Shown: piece after piece, positions 41,967-48,700 of the stretch
Position numbering within the stretch: the stretch's first letter is position 1
How the letters are laid out: every line of letters starts with the position of its first letter
Program-made: the position numbers and the translations under genes
Notes under the pieces: generated by a model
What the model saw: the letters and a program-made list of their open reading frames with translations, nothing else
The model's database searches: none
Told to the model about the DNA's origin: nothing
NCBI GenBank assembly: GCA_963777775.1
Contig: CAVZRL010000010.1
Span: 6,925 to 70,924, forward strand
DNA length: 64,000 nt
DNA from: WHSW01 sp963777775
GTDB lineage: Bacteria; Actinomycetota; Thermoleophilia; Solirubrobacterales; 70-9
Direction: 5' to 3'

Positions 41967-42611
41967 TCAGCCGCTGAGGAACAGCAGCACCGCCAGCACG
42001 CGCCGCGATTCGGTGCCGGTCGAGGGCAGTCCGAGCTTCCCGAAGATGCTCGAGACGTACTTCTCCACCGCGCCGACGCTGATCACCAGGCTCTCGGCGA
42101 TGCCGTGGTTGGACCGGCCGCTCGCCATCAGCTCGAGCACCTCGCGCTCTCGCGGGGTGAGCTCGTCAAGCGGATCGTCGGTGCGCTGGCGGGAGAGCAA
42201 CGTGGAAACGATCTGGGGGTCGATCGCCGAACCGCCGTTGGCGATACGCCGGACTGCGTCAACGAACTCCGAGACGTCGCTGATGCGGTCCTTGAGCAGA
42301 TAGCCCGTCCCCTCCGCCGAGTCTGCGAGCAGCTTCATCGCCAAGCCGAGCTCGACGTACTGAGAGAGGACGAGGACGGCGGTTCCTGGGTATCGCTCCC
42401 GGATCTCGAGCGCCGCGCGCAAGCCCTCGTCGGTGTGGGTCGGCGGTAGCCGGATGTCGACGATCGCCACGTCGACGGCATGGGCCGAGAGCTTGCGCAT
42501 CAACTCCTCGGCGTCCTCGCACTGGGCGACCACATCGAAGCCCTCGTCGCTCAGCAACCGCGCCAAGCCGTCCCGGAGCAGGACGCTGTCTTCGGCCAGC
42601 GCTACCCGCAT
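41967..42611 (-). CDS. NarL/LuxR-family response regulator
   Basis: The 214-residue protein has a receiver domain with acidic pocket ALAEDSVLL, phosphoacceptor Asp-52 in VAIVDIRLPP and Lys in YLLKDRISDV. A C-terminal LuxR helix-turn-helix (about 147-205) reads LTPREREVLELMASGRSNHG and ESLVISVGAVEKYVSSIFGK. Its start overlaps the end of the sensor kinase gene by ten bases, so the two form a two-component operon. Confidence 0.9.
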   Translation of the reverse strand: MRVALAEDSVLLRDGLARLLSDEGFDVVAQCEDAEELMRKLSAHAVDVAIVDIRLPPTHTDEGLRAALEIRERYPGTAVLVLSQYVELGLAMKLLADSAEGTGYLLKDRISDVSEFVDAVRRIANGGSAIDPQIVSTLLSRQRTDDPLDELTPREREVLELMASGRSNHGIAESLVISVGAVEKYVSSIFGKLGLPSTGTESRRVLAVLLFLSG

Positions 42612-44371
42612 GGCATCTGGGCGCGGACACGGGTGCCGCCGTCTCTCGGGGTCCAGACCCGCAGCCGTCCTCCGAGCGCCTCGACCCGGTCGGCGAGACC
42701 GCGGAGTCCGCTCCCCCGCTCGCTGTCGGCGCCGCCGACGCCGTCGTCGACGACCTCGACCACCAGCTCGTCGCCCTGACGCATCACGTCGACGGTCGCC
42801 CGGTTGGCGTGGGCGTGCTTACCGATGTTTGCAAGGCTCTCCGTGACGACGTAGTACGCGGCCACCTCGATCGACTCGTCGAGCCGGTTCTCGACGGCGA
42901 CGGTGAGCTTCACTGGGACTGCCGACCGGGCGGCCGCCGACTCGAGCGCGACTCCGAGCCCGTGGCCGGTGAGCACGGCCGGGTGCAGGCCGCGGGCGAC
43001 GGTGCGCAGCTCCTCGAGAGAGACCGCAATCTCCTTGCGGGCGGCCTCGATCTGCGACTGCGCTTCGGGATCGTCGGCGAGCTTGGCGGCGTACATCCCG
43101 AGCTCGAGCGAGAGCGCGATCAGCCGCTGCTGGGCGCCGTCGTGGAGGTTGCGCTCGAGCCGCTTGCGCTCCTGCTGGCCAGCCTCGATCACTCGCTCGC
43201 GCGAGCCCTCGAGCTCCTGCAGCTTCGCCTTGAGCTCAACCTGCAGGCGCCCGTTCTCGAGTGCGATCCCGGCCGCCGCGCCGACCGCCTCGAGCAACTC
43301 CGGCTCATCGTCGAGCGAGGGGTCGTGGATGAGGGCCGCCAGTTGTCCACCGTCGCTGTCGATCCGGGTGATGGAGCGGGGGTCACCGGGGCGGGGCAGG
43401 GTGACCGGCCGCCCGTCCTGATCGGCCCACGCGTCGTATTCCGGTAGCCAGTAGGCCAGGCTGACCGTGGGGTCGCGCAGCGCACGGGACAGCGGCTCGC
43501 GCAGGTCGGTGGGCGCCGGCTCGGAGCGCAGCTCGACCAGTAGGTCGCCGACGGCCGATCGTGCCAGGCGGGCGTCGAGGATGGCGAGCAGGAAGACGAA
43601 CGGCGCGAGGCCGACCACGACGAACATAGTGCGTTGGACGGTCAGGAACGCATCCAGAGGGATCTCCAGCGCCAGGCTGAGCAACAGAGCGGCGCCCATC
43701 ACGAATGCAACCGAGAAGAAGTTGACGAGCACCTTGACCGGTGTCGGGAGCGGTCGACCGGCCACGCCGCGGCGGGTGACCATGATGACGAACCCGATCA
43801 GGAACAACAGCGCGGCCGCGACCAGCTGGACCTTGAGGAGGTCTGCGGCGGCTTCGGGAGCCTCGATCACAGCGAACGCGTTGCCGGGATCGAAGCCGCC
43901 GAGCATCAGGCCGACGACGTTGAGGGACGCCACCGCGTAGGTCGCCCCGACCAGCAGGCGCTCGCCCCGGCTGCGCAATGCCCCGGTCGGGAAGGCCAGG
44001 AAAACATGCATGAACGCGGCGAACGGGACGAGGTCGAACGCCGTGCCGAGCGTGGAGAAGAGGTTGGAGTTCGCCGCGGAGATGGACGACAGCAGGGTCA
44101 CGAATCCCGCGGCGATCATCAGCGGACCGAAGCGGCTCTCGGGTTGGCGGTACCAGGCGAACAGCCCGCAGAGGACGTAGGGGAGGATGAGCCAGGCGTG
44201 AAGGGAGGCCTGCAGGCCCGGATCCGGGCCGGCGTGATCGCTGGCGAGCTCCACGAGGATCGTCCCGGCCGTTGCGGCGATCGCAAGCACAGCGATCGCA
44301 ACGACCACGAGGAGGCTCGGTCCTTTCGCAGCCTCCGACTCGTCCGTGCATACACGCCCAGGTGTGGCCAA
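42602..44371 (-). CDS. membrane sensor histidine kinase (HisKA_3 type)
   Basis: The 589-residue protein from TTG 44371 has about eight N-terminal membrane segments (LLVVVAIAVLAIAATAGTIL to FVVVGLAPFVFLLAILDA), a GAF-like linker, the dimerisation helix ERKRLERNLHDGAQQRL with the phospho-His, and a HATPase domain with DDGVGG and GSGLRGLADRVEALGG. It would phosphorylate the response regulator encoded next at 41967. The signal sensed is unknown; the start codon is uncertain. TAGGAT near 44411 is a possible -10. Confidence 0.87.
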   Translation of the reverse strand: MATPGRVCTDESEAAKGPSLLVVVAIAVLAIAATAGTILVELASDHAGPDPGLQASLHAWLILPYVLCGLFAWYRQPESRFGPLMIAAGFVTLLSSISAANSNLFSTLGTAFDLVPFAAFMHVFLAFPTGALRSRGERLLVGATYAVASLNVVGLMLGGFDPGNAFAVIEAPEAAADLLKVQLVAAALLFLIGFVIMVTRRGVAGRPLPTPVKVLVNFFSVAFVMGAALLLSLALEIPLDAFLTVQRTMFVVVGLAPFVFLLAILDARLARSAVGDLLVELRSEPAPTDLREPLSRALRDPTVSLAYWLPEYDAWADQDGRPVTLPRPGDPRSITRIDSDGGQLAALIHDPSLDDEPELLEAVGAAAGIALENGRLQVELKAKLQELEGSRERVIEAGQQERKRLERNLHDGAQQRLIALSLELGMYAAKLADDPEAQSQIEAARKEIAVSLEELRTVARGLHPAVLTGHGLGVALESAAARSAVPVKLTVAVENRLDESIEVAAYYVVTESLANIGKHAHANRATVDVMRQGDELVVEVVDDGVGGADSERGSGLRGLADRVEALGGRLRVWTPRDGGTRVRAQMPCG

Positions 44372-44638
44372 TTTTCACCTCGGTCGCGGAGACCTTCCCG
44401 GCTTCCGCTGATCCTATCCCGGTTTCACCGCCCTCCGTGGACGCTTTGCAGGCACGGCTCTCGCGCGCGTTTGGGGGCCAACCGGAGGGTCGCAGGCGCC
44501 GATGCGGCACCGTTGGCGCTGCGATAGCTCGGGCCTCGTCCGCCCCGGCTACCAGCCGAGCTACCAGGCACGATCGGTGCGAGCCAGCAACCCGGGGCAA
44601 CCATGCCTGTCGCAATCCGGCGGAGGTTCAGGAAAAGA

Positions 44639-44683
44639 GCGGCTGATGGGATTCGAACCCACGACCTTCTGCATGGCAAGCAG
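44639..44683 (-). repeat. 45-bp duplicate of the tRNA-Gly 3' part (attachment site)
   Basis: These 45 bases are identical to 47552-47596, the acceptor, T arm and anticodon loop part of tRNA-Gly. Upstream of the anticodon stem the match stops, so no functional tRNA is present. It is the distal attachment site left by integration into tRNA-Gly. Confidence 0.85.
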
Positions 44684-44794
44684 CGCCGACGGTCCCGACG
44701 CTTGACGACGCGGGACGATGGAACCCGCTCTGTGACACGGGTTTCGACCCCTTCGCGGGGTGCGGATGGCTTGCCGCTGCGGAGCGGGTTTCGG

Positions 44795-44827
44795 ATCGTT
44801 TGGCCCACTACTGGCCCACGGATCGAC
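44795..44827. repeat. arm-type repeat, left end of the element
   Basis: GATCGTTTGGCCCACTACTG followed by GCCCACGG is matched at 47483-47510 at the other end of the element (GATCGTTTGGCCCACTTGTG then GCCCGCGG). Such words near both attachment sites are likely integrase arm-binding sites. Confidence 0.5.
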
Positions 44828-44829
44828 TC

Positions 44830-45144
44830 TCATCGCGCCTCCCGCGCAGCGTCGAGCGCGTCGAGCCGACCGGCAATCTCGGCGCCGGAGCCGTCGAGCA
44901 GGGCGCCGTAGTGGCGCTCGATCATCCGGACGGACGTGCCCATGATCCGCGCGAGCTGGAATACCGGCACGCCCTCCAGCGCTTCCGACGCGAACGTCGA
45001 GCGCAGGTCGTAGATGCGGGCCGGGGTGCGGACGCCGGATGCCTCGATCGCCGGGCTCCACTCGCGGCGGCGGAAGTTGTCGAGGTTGAGCAGCCCGCCG
45101 TTCGGAGCCGGGAACCGCTCGGGGCCGGGCGGCGCGTGATCTCT
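44830..45144 (-). pseudogene. C-terminal fragment of a tyrosine recombinase (integrase)
   Basis: About 104 codons remain: PNGGLLNLDNFRRREWSPAI, then RTPARIYDLRSTFASEALEG with the catalytic Arg (the usual LRHTFAS has Ser for His), VFQLARIMGTSVRMIERHYG with the Tyr nucleophile, and the end RLDALDAAREAR at TGA 44830. The N-terminal and first catalytic parts are missing; the frame ends just before the VOC gene. It lies 147 bp from the attachment repeat, as expected for the element's integrase. Confidence 0.8.
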
Positions 45145-45198
45145 CCGAGAAAGGCGGACAATCAGGCGTTACCCAGTACCAACAGGAGGGAGCGCGAC

Positions 45199-45678
45199 AT
45201 GAACGACGAACGGCCGAGCTCGGACGCCGAGGGCTTTCCGGCACCCGACGAAGGGATCCTGGTGACCCACTTCCTGATCGTGCAAAACGTCGCCCGGTCG
45301 AGGGCGTTCTACTCCGACGTATTGGGAGGTGAGGTCGTCCTGGAGGACAACCCCTGCACCGTCAAGCTCGCCAACAGCTGGATCATCATGAACCCCGGCG
45401 GAGGGCCGACGCCCGATAAGCCGGACATCTCGGTCGTTCCCTACGAGCCCTCGAACGAGGTCTCGAGCTTCCTCAACCTCAGGGTCGCCGACATCGAGGC
45501 CTGCTACCGCGACTGGAAGGCCAAGGGAGCGGAGTTCGTCACCGAGCCGATCGACCGCGTCTCCGAGGTGCGCTGTTACATGCGCGACCCCGACGGCTAT
45601 CTGATCGAGGTCGGTCAGGCAACCGGAATCCTCGAGGGAAAGTTCGCGAAGAAGCGGCCCGAGGACCTGCCCGGCTAG
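45199..45678 (+). CDS. VOC-family (glyoxalase-fold) protein
   Basis: The 159-residue protein starts at ATG 45199 with ribosome-binding site AGGAGGG. The sequence shows THFLIVQNVARSRAFYSDVL and GGEVVLED at the start, FLNLRVADIEACYRDWKAKG in the middle and CYMRDPDGYLIEVGQA at the end, a complete single VOC domain with the final Glu metal ligand. The function is unknown. It replaces the 5' part of the integrase in the tRNA-Gly element, so it either arrived as cargo or was brought by a deletion. Confidence 0.82.
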   Translation: MNDERPSSDAEGFPAPDEGILVTHFLIVQNVARSRAFYSDVLGGEVVLEDNPCTVKLANSWIIMNPGGGPTPDKPDISVVPYEPSNEVSSFLNLRVADIEACYRDWKAKGAEFVTEPIDRVSEVRCYMRDPDGYLIEVGQATGILEGKFAKKRPEDLPG

Positions 45679-45706
45679 GGGCTCCGCCACATCACGCGAC
45701 GAACTT

Positions 45707-45799
45707 CTACTCCGCCAGCGGGTCGGGCAGGAGCAGCACGAGTACGACGACCTCGCGGCAGCGGAGGTCGAGGCGACGTTTGCAGTCGGTCGAACCCAT
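45707..45799 (-). CDS. possible 30-residue membrane peptide
   Basis: ATG 45799 follows GAGGAGGAGCG. The frame reads MGSTDCKRRLDLRCREVVVL and VLLLPDPLAE: a basic N-terminus, then a short hydrophobic stretch. It is too short to be sure; the good ribosome-binding site is the main support. The remainder of 45679-45989 has nothing else I can name. Confidence 0.35.
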   Translation of the reverse strand: MGSTDCKRRLDLRCREVVVLVLLLPDPLAE

Positions 45800-45989
45800 C
45801 GCTCCTCCTCGGGGGTAGTCCGGGCTCCGGTGCTCCTCGGGTGCTGCTCCCTCGACTGTGCGAGGAGGCGATGGGATGGCGGCAGCCTACGCTCGCGCCG
45901 GGCCGGGTGCAAGGCGGCATCCCCGCACTTTGCGCCGTCAGGCCGGTCGCGCGCGCCGGTCGCTGGCGCTGTGACCGGTTCGGGCGGTC

Positions 45990-46277
45990 CTAAGAATCCG
46001 GCCCGGCCTGGCCGAGCCACTCCGCCCGCCGCCGCTCGGCTTCCTCGCGGATCGCGCGGATGTCCTCGACCGTGTAGCTGCGGCGCTGGCGCAGCTCGTC
46101 GAGCTGGACGATCTCCCAACCGTCCGGCGTCTCCTCAAGCTCGGCCTTCGCGCGAACAAGCTCGTCCTGGGCGGCGACGAAGTCGCCGCGCTCGATCAGG
46201 TGCTCGACGAACGCGAGCCGATTGTCAACGGCGACCTCAAGGGAGGAGAAGCGATGGACGAGCACGACACGCTGCAC
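45990..46277 (-). CDS. element cargo protein, helical, unknown function
   Basis: The frame from GTG 46277 gives 95 residues, just after the stop at 46279 of the preceding gene. It is strongly helical and charged (NRLAFVEHLIERGDFVAAQD, ELVRAKAELEE, VEDIRAIREEAERRRAEWLG). No family recognised. It is the last gene of the five-gene operon in the tRNA-Gly element. Confidence 0.6.
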   Translation of the reverse strand: MQRVVLVHRFSSLEVAVDNRLAFVEHLIERGDFVAAQDELVRAKAELEETPDGWEIVQLDELRQRRSYTVEDIRAIREEAERRRAEWLGQAGPDS

Positions 46278-46278
46278 C

Positions 46279-46569
46279 CTAGTTGTTGGGGGTCTGCTCG
46301 GCCGCCGCCTCCGCGAGCGGATCATCCGCCAGCCCGATCAGGTTGTAGCGGTTGTCCGGGTCGATCCGCCAGACGCCGACCTTCGACGTGTTCGGGATCG
46401 GTGCGGTCAGGTCCACGTCGCCGCCGTCGATGCCGGTGAAGGTCGCGTGGTGCTCGATGCAGACCACCGGCTCGCCCTCCTCGGTCTCGGCCCAGCTCCA
46501 CGGCTCGGCGTCGGCAAGCAGCGGGAATAGCTCGACCACGCGGTCTGTCAGTTCGGCTCGGGTCATCAT
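46279..46569 (-). CDS. element cargo protein, unknown function
   Basis: The 96-residue protein from ATG 46569 (or ATG 46566) follows CCAGGAGGAGCG. The sequence MTRAELTDRVVELFPLLADA, then EEGEPVVCIEHHATFTGIDG and VGVWRIDPDNRYNLIGLA, suggests an alpha helix followed by a small beta sheet. Its start overlaps the stop of the gene at 46566. No family recognised. Confidence 0.65.
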   Translation of the reverse strand: MMTRAELTDRVVELFPLLADAEPWSWAETEEGEPVVCIEHHATFTGIDGGDVDLTAPIPNTSKVGVWRIDPDNRYNLIGLADDPLAEAAAEQTPNN

Positions 46570-46736
46570 CGCTCCTCCTGGAGTCGGATCAGGTCGGCGT
46601 GCAGGTCGTCGATCAGGGCGCCCAGGTCGAGGTCGGCGCGGCGGTCGGCGAGGTCGAGCGTGTCGCTGGCGAACCTCGTCAGCCGCGCGATCCTCGCGGC
46701 GTCCGCGGCGTCGGTGGTCGGCGTCGCCGTCGTCAT
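46566..46736 (-). CDS. element cargo protein, small helical
   Basis: The 56-residue protein from ATG 46736 (MTTATPTTDAADAARIARLT...) is predicted helical (FASDTLDLADRRADLDLGAL, IDDLHADLIRLQEER). Both ends overlap neighbours through ATGA, which supports translational coupling. No family recognised. Confidence 0.6.
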   Translation of the reverse strand: MTTATPTTDAADAARIARLTRFASDTLDLADRRADLDLGALIDDLHADLIRLQEER

Positions 46737-46945
46737 GACCGCGTCGCGGCTCCGGCGCCGCACTTCCAGCACCTGACCCCGCCGTCCTCGCGGTCGAGGT
46801 AGAGGCCGGGCCGATCGCAGCGGCAGGTCGCGGCATCGCGCGGCTCGGTCGCGCCGTAGCCGGGATCGCCCCGTTGGATGTTGTACTCCTTGCGGGCGCG
46901 AATCGCGGATAGGTGGCTCCAGCCGTCGCTGCTCGTGAGTCCCAT
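46733..46945 (-). CDS. element cargo protein with zinc-ribbon motif
   Basis: The 70-residue protein from ATG 46945 has ATCRCDRPGLYLDREDGGVR followed by CWKCGAG. The CxC and CxxC pairs about 15 residues apart make a likely zinc ribbon. A nucleic-acid contact is plausible but unproven. It overlaps the next gene by ATGA. Confidence 0.65.
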   Translation of the reverse strand: MGLTSSDGWSHLSAIRARKEYNIQRGDPGYGATEPRDAATCRCDRPGLYLDREDGGVRCWKCGAGAATRS

Positions 46946-46983
46946 CGCTGACGAGTCTGCGGCCCGGTTCCGTCGGACCTAGT

Positions 46984-47433
46984 TCAGGTCGGGCCGGTAG
47001 ACCGTGCGCCACTCGATGCCAAGCCGTGCTCGTTGAGCACCGCGTGCTCGAAGCGGCCGTCGTCCCGCAGGCGGGACGCGACGATCGTGTCCACGCCGTC
47101 GAGGGTGTAGAGGCGCCGACCGTCCCGGTGGTCGGCCTCGATGCCATCGACCATCTCGCCGGTCCCGAGGTCGGCCCGCCAGCGGGGCATGCCGGGACTC
47201 TCCTCGCTGATCAGGTCCAGCTCCGCCAGCATCTCGGCCAGCCGAATGATCGCGCTCGCGATCGCCTCGGCTGCCGGATCGAGGTACTGGTCCAGCGCCA
47301 GCGCCTCGATCCCGAGCCTCACGCGGGGATCGTCCAGCTCGTCGCGCAGCTCGCGCATCTTCGCCTCGTGCGCCTCGTCCTGCTCACGGATCGTCTCCTC
47401 CAGCTCGGCGAGCTTGCGGTTCGGGTCAGTCAT
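46984..47433 (-). CDS. element cargo protein with N-terminal coiled coil
   Basis: The 149-residue protein from ATG 47433 follows CGAGGAGGACCCCG. Residues 5-40 form a coiled coil (KLAELEETIREQDEAHEAKM). A helical middle (LDPAAEAIASAIIRLAEMLA) and a beta-rich end (RRLYTLDGVDTIVASRL) follow. It is the first gene of the cargo operon and lies just inside the right attachment site. No family recognised. Confidence 0.65.
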   Translation of the reverse strand: MTDPNRKLAELEETIREQDEAHEAKMRELRDELDDPRVRLGIEALALDQYLDPAAEAIASAIIRLAEMLAELDLISEESPGMPRWRADLGTGEMVDGIEADHRDGRRLYTLDGVDTIVASRLRDDGRFEHAVLNEHGLASSGARSTGPT

Positions 47434-47461
47434 CGGGGTCCTCCTCGGGTCGGTTTGGTCC

Positions 47462-47515
47462 GTGGCCCACTAGTGGCCCGGCGATCGTTTGGCCCACTTG
47501 TGGCCCGCGGCGATC
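47462..47515. repeat. arm-type repeats, right end of the element
   Basis: The word TGGCCCACTAGTGGCCC and its relative TGGCCCACTTGTGGCCC occur at 47463-47479 and 47490-47506. The left end has TGGCCCACTACTGGCCC at 44801-44817. Conserved spacing around GGCCCACT-TGGCCC suggests integrase arm sites. Confidence 0.5.
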
Positions 47516-47550
47516 CGAGGCGAGGAGCCAGATTCGGCTCTGCAATGGGA

Positions 47551-47624
47551 AGCGGCTGATGGGATTCGAACCCACGACCTTCTGCATGGCAAGCAGACGC
47601 TCTAGCCAACTGAGCTACAGCCGC
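47551..47624 (-). tRNA. tRNA-Gly (GCC)
   Basis: The cloverleaf on the minus strand has acceptor GCGGCTG with CAGCCGC, D arm GCTC-AGTTGGCTA-GAGC, anticodon arm TCTGC-TTGCCAT-GCAGA with anticodon GCC, and T arm GTGGG-TTCGAAT-CCCAT. CCA is not encoded. Its 3' 45 bases are duplicated at 44639, so it is the integration site of the neighbouring element. Confidence 0.96.
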
Positions 47625-47774
47625 GCGAGCGCCCGAGTATAGGGCTCGGTTCCGACCCGGATCCGTGGCGAGCGGGGGATCCTGCGCCGTATTCGAGCAC
47701 TATCCCCCTCCGCTGCCGTGGTGCCGTGCGGTCCGTGAACGCGAGCGTCGCGAAGCCCTGGAACCGTGGCGCGG

Positions 47775-48284
47775 TCAGGCCTCGAGCTCGGAGAGCAGAT
47801 CGGCGAGGTCGAGCGGGGCGGTGAACATCGCGACCCCGGGCGAGCCGTCGGCGGGCCGCGGCCACTGCTCACGGGGGCGGTCCCAGTAGAGCTCGACCCC
47901 GTTCTGGTCGGGGTCGCGCAGGTAGATCGCCTCGCTTACCCCGTGATCGGAGGCGCCGTCGAGGCCGATCCCGGCGTCCAGCACCCGCTTGACGGCGTCC
48001 GCGAGCGCCCGCCGGCTCGGGTAGCGGACCGCGGTGTGAAAGAGCCCGGTCGTGCCGGGCGGGGGCGGCGAGCCACCTTTCGACTGCCAGGTGTTGAGCC
48101 CGATGTGGTGGTGGTAATCACCCGCGGAGACGAAGGCCGCGTCGGTCCCGAAGCGGTCCTGAAGCTCGAACCCGAGCACGCCGGAGTAGAAGTCGAGCGC
48201 CCGGTCGAGGTCGGCGACCTTGAGATGGACGTGGCCGATGTCGACCCCGGGATCGATCGGTTCGCTCGGTCGCTCGTCGCTCAC
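47775..48284 (-). CDS. VOC-family ring-cleavage-dioxygenase-like protein
   Basis: The 169-residue protein shows the three metal ligands of an extradiol-type VOC half: His in DIGHVHLKVADLDRALDFYS, His in GDYHHHIGLNTWQ and Glu in DQNGVELYWDRPREQW. The DRPREQWP end is typical of catechol-2,3-dioxygenase-like CatE/BphC-related proteins annotated as glyoxalases. The substrate is unknown. Its end lies 150 bp from tRNA-Gly, outside the element. Confidence 0.83.
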   Translation of the reverse strand: MSDERPSEPIDPGVDIGHVHLKVADLDRALDFYSGVLGFELQDRFGTDAAFVSAGDYHHHIGLNTWQSKGGSPPPPGTTGLFHTAVRYPSRRALADAVKRVLDAGIGLDGASDHGVSEAIYLRDPDQNGVELYWDRPREQWPRPADGSPGVAMFTAPLDLADLLSELEA

Positions 48285-48291
48285 CGCTCGA

Positions 48292-48696
48292 TCATCCCGC
48301 GTCGAGCGTCTCGTTGACGATTCGGTCGGCCTCGGCGTTGTGCTCGCGACGGACGTTTCGCACCGACCAGCGCTCGAGCTCGGCCAGGGCCGCGCGGGCG
48401 CGTCGATGCAGCTCGGCGAGGTTTCGGTCCTTGACCTTGTACTCGCCGCGCAGCTGGCGCACGATCAGCTCCGAGTCGCCGATCAACTCGACCTCGCGCG
48501 CGCCCAGGGCCCGGGCCCGCTCGATCCCGAGCAGCATCGCCCTGTACTCGGCGACGTTGTTGGTCGCCTCGCCGATCAACTCGCCCGTGCGCTCGATCAC
48601 CTCGCCGTCGGGCGTCGCCACTACCGCAGCGACCGCCGCCGGGCCGGGGTTGCCCCGCGCCCCCCCGTCGACGTTGACGACCAGCCGCTCGGGCAA
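48292..48696 (-). CDS. RNase H-like protein (RNase HI family, actinobacterial single-domain type)
   Basis: The 134-residue protein from TTG 48696 has the catalytic acidic set Asp-10 (VVNVDGGARGNPGPA), Glu-50 (ATNNVAEYRAMLLG), Asp-74 (VELIGDSELIVRQL) and Asp-124 (HNAEADRIVNE). It should cleave RNA in RNA-DNA hybrids. The TTG follows five bases after the stop codon of the EF-G-like gene, so translation is probably coupled; a canonical ribosome-binding site is not visible. Confidence 0.87.
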   Translation of the reverse strand: MPERLVVNVDGGARGNPGPAAVAAVVATPDGEVIERTGELIGEATNNVAEYRAMLLGIERARALGAREVELIGDSELIVRQLRGEYKVKDRNLAELHRRARAALAELERWSVRNVRREHNAEADRIVNETLDAG

Positions 48697-48700
48697 CCGG

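Larger units (their letters stand above)
44639..47596. mobile_element. remnant of an element integrated into tRNA-Gly
   Basis: The element is bounded by 45-bp direct repeats (44639-44683 and 47552-47596), the second being the 3' part of an intact tRNA-Gly. It contains a truncated tyrosine integrase beside the left repeat, integrase arm-like repeats near both ends, and a five-gene minus-strand operon of small genes with ATGA overlaps. A plus-strand VOC gene occupies the place where the integrase 5' part should be, so the element is no longer mobile by itself. Confidence 0.8.

Noticed and set aside
44639..44683. Second tRNA-Gly gene
   Set aside because: Only the 3' 45 bases are present; the D arm and 5' acceptor strand are missing, so it is an attachment-site duplicate.
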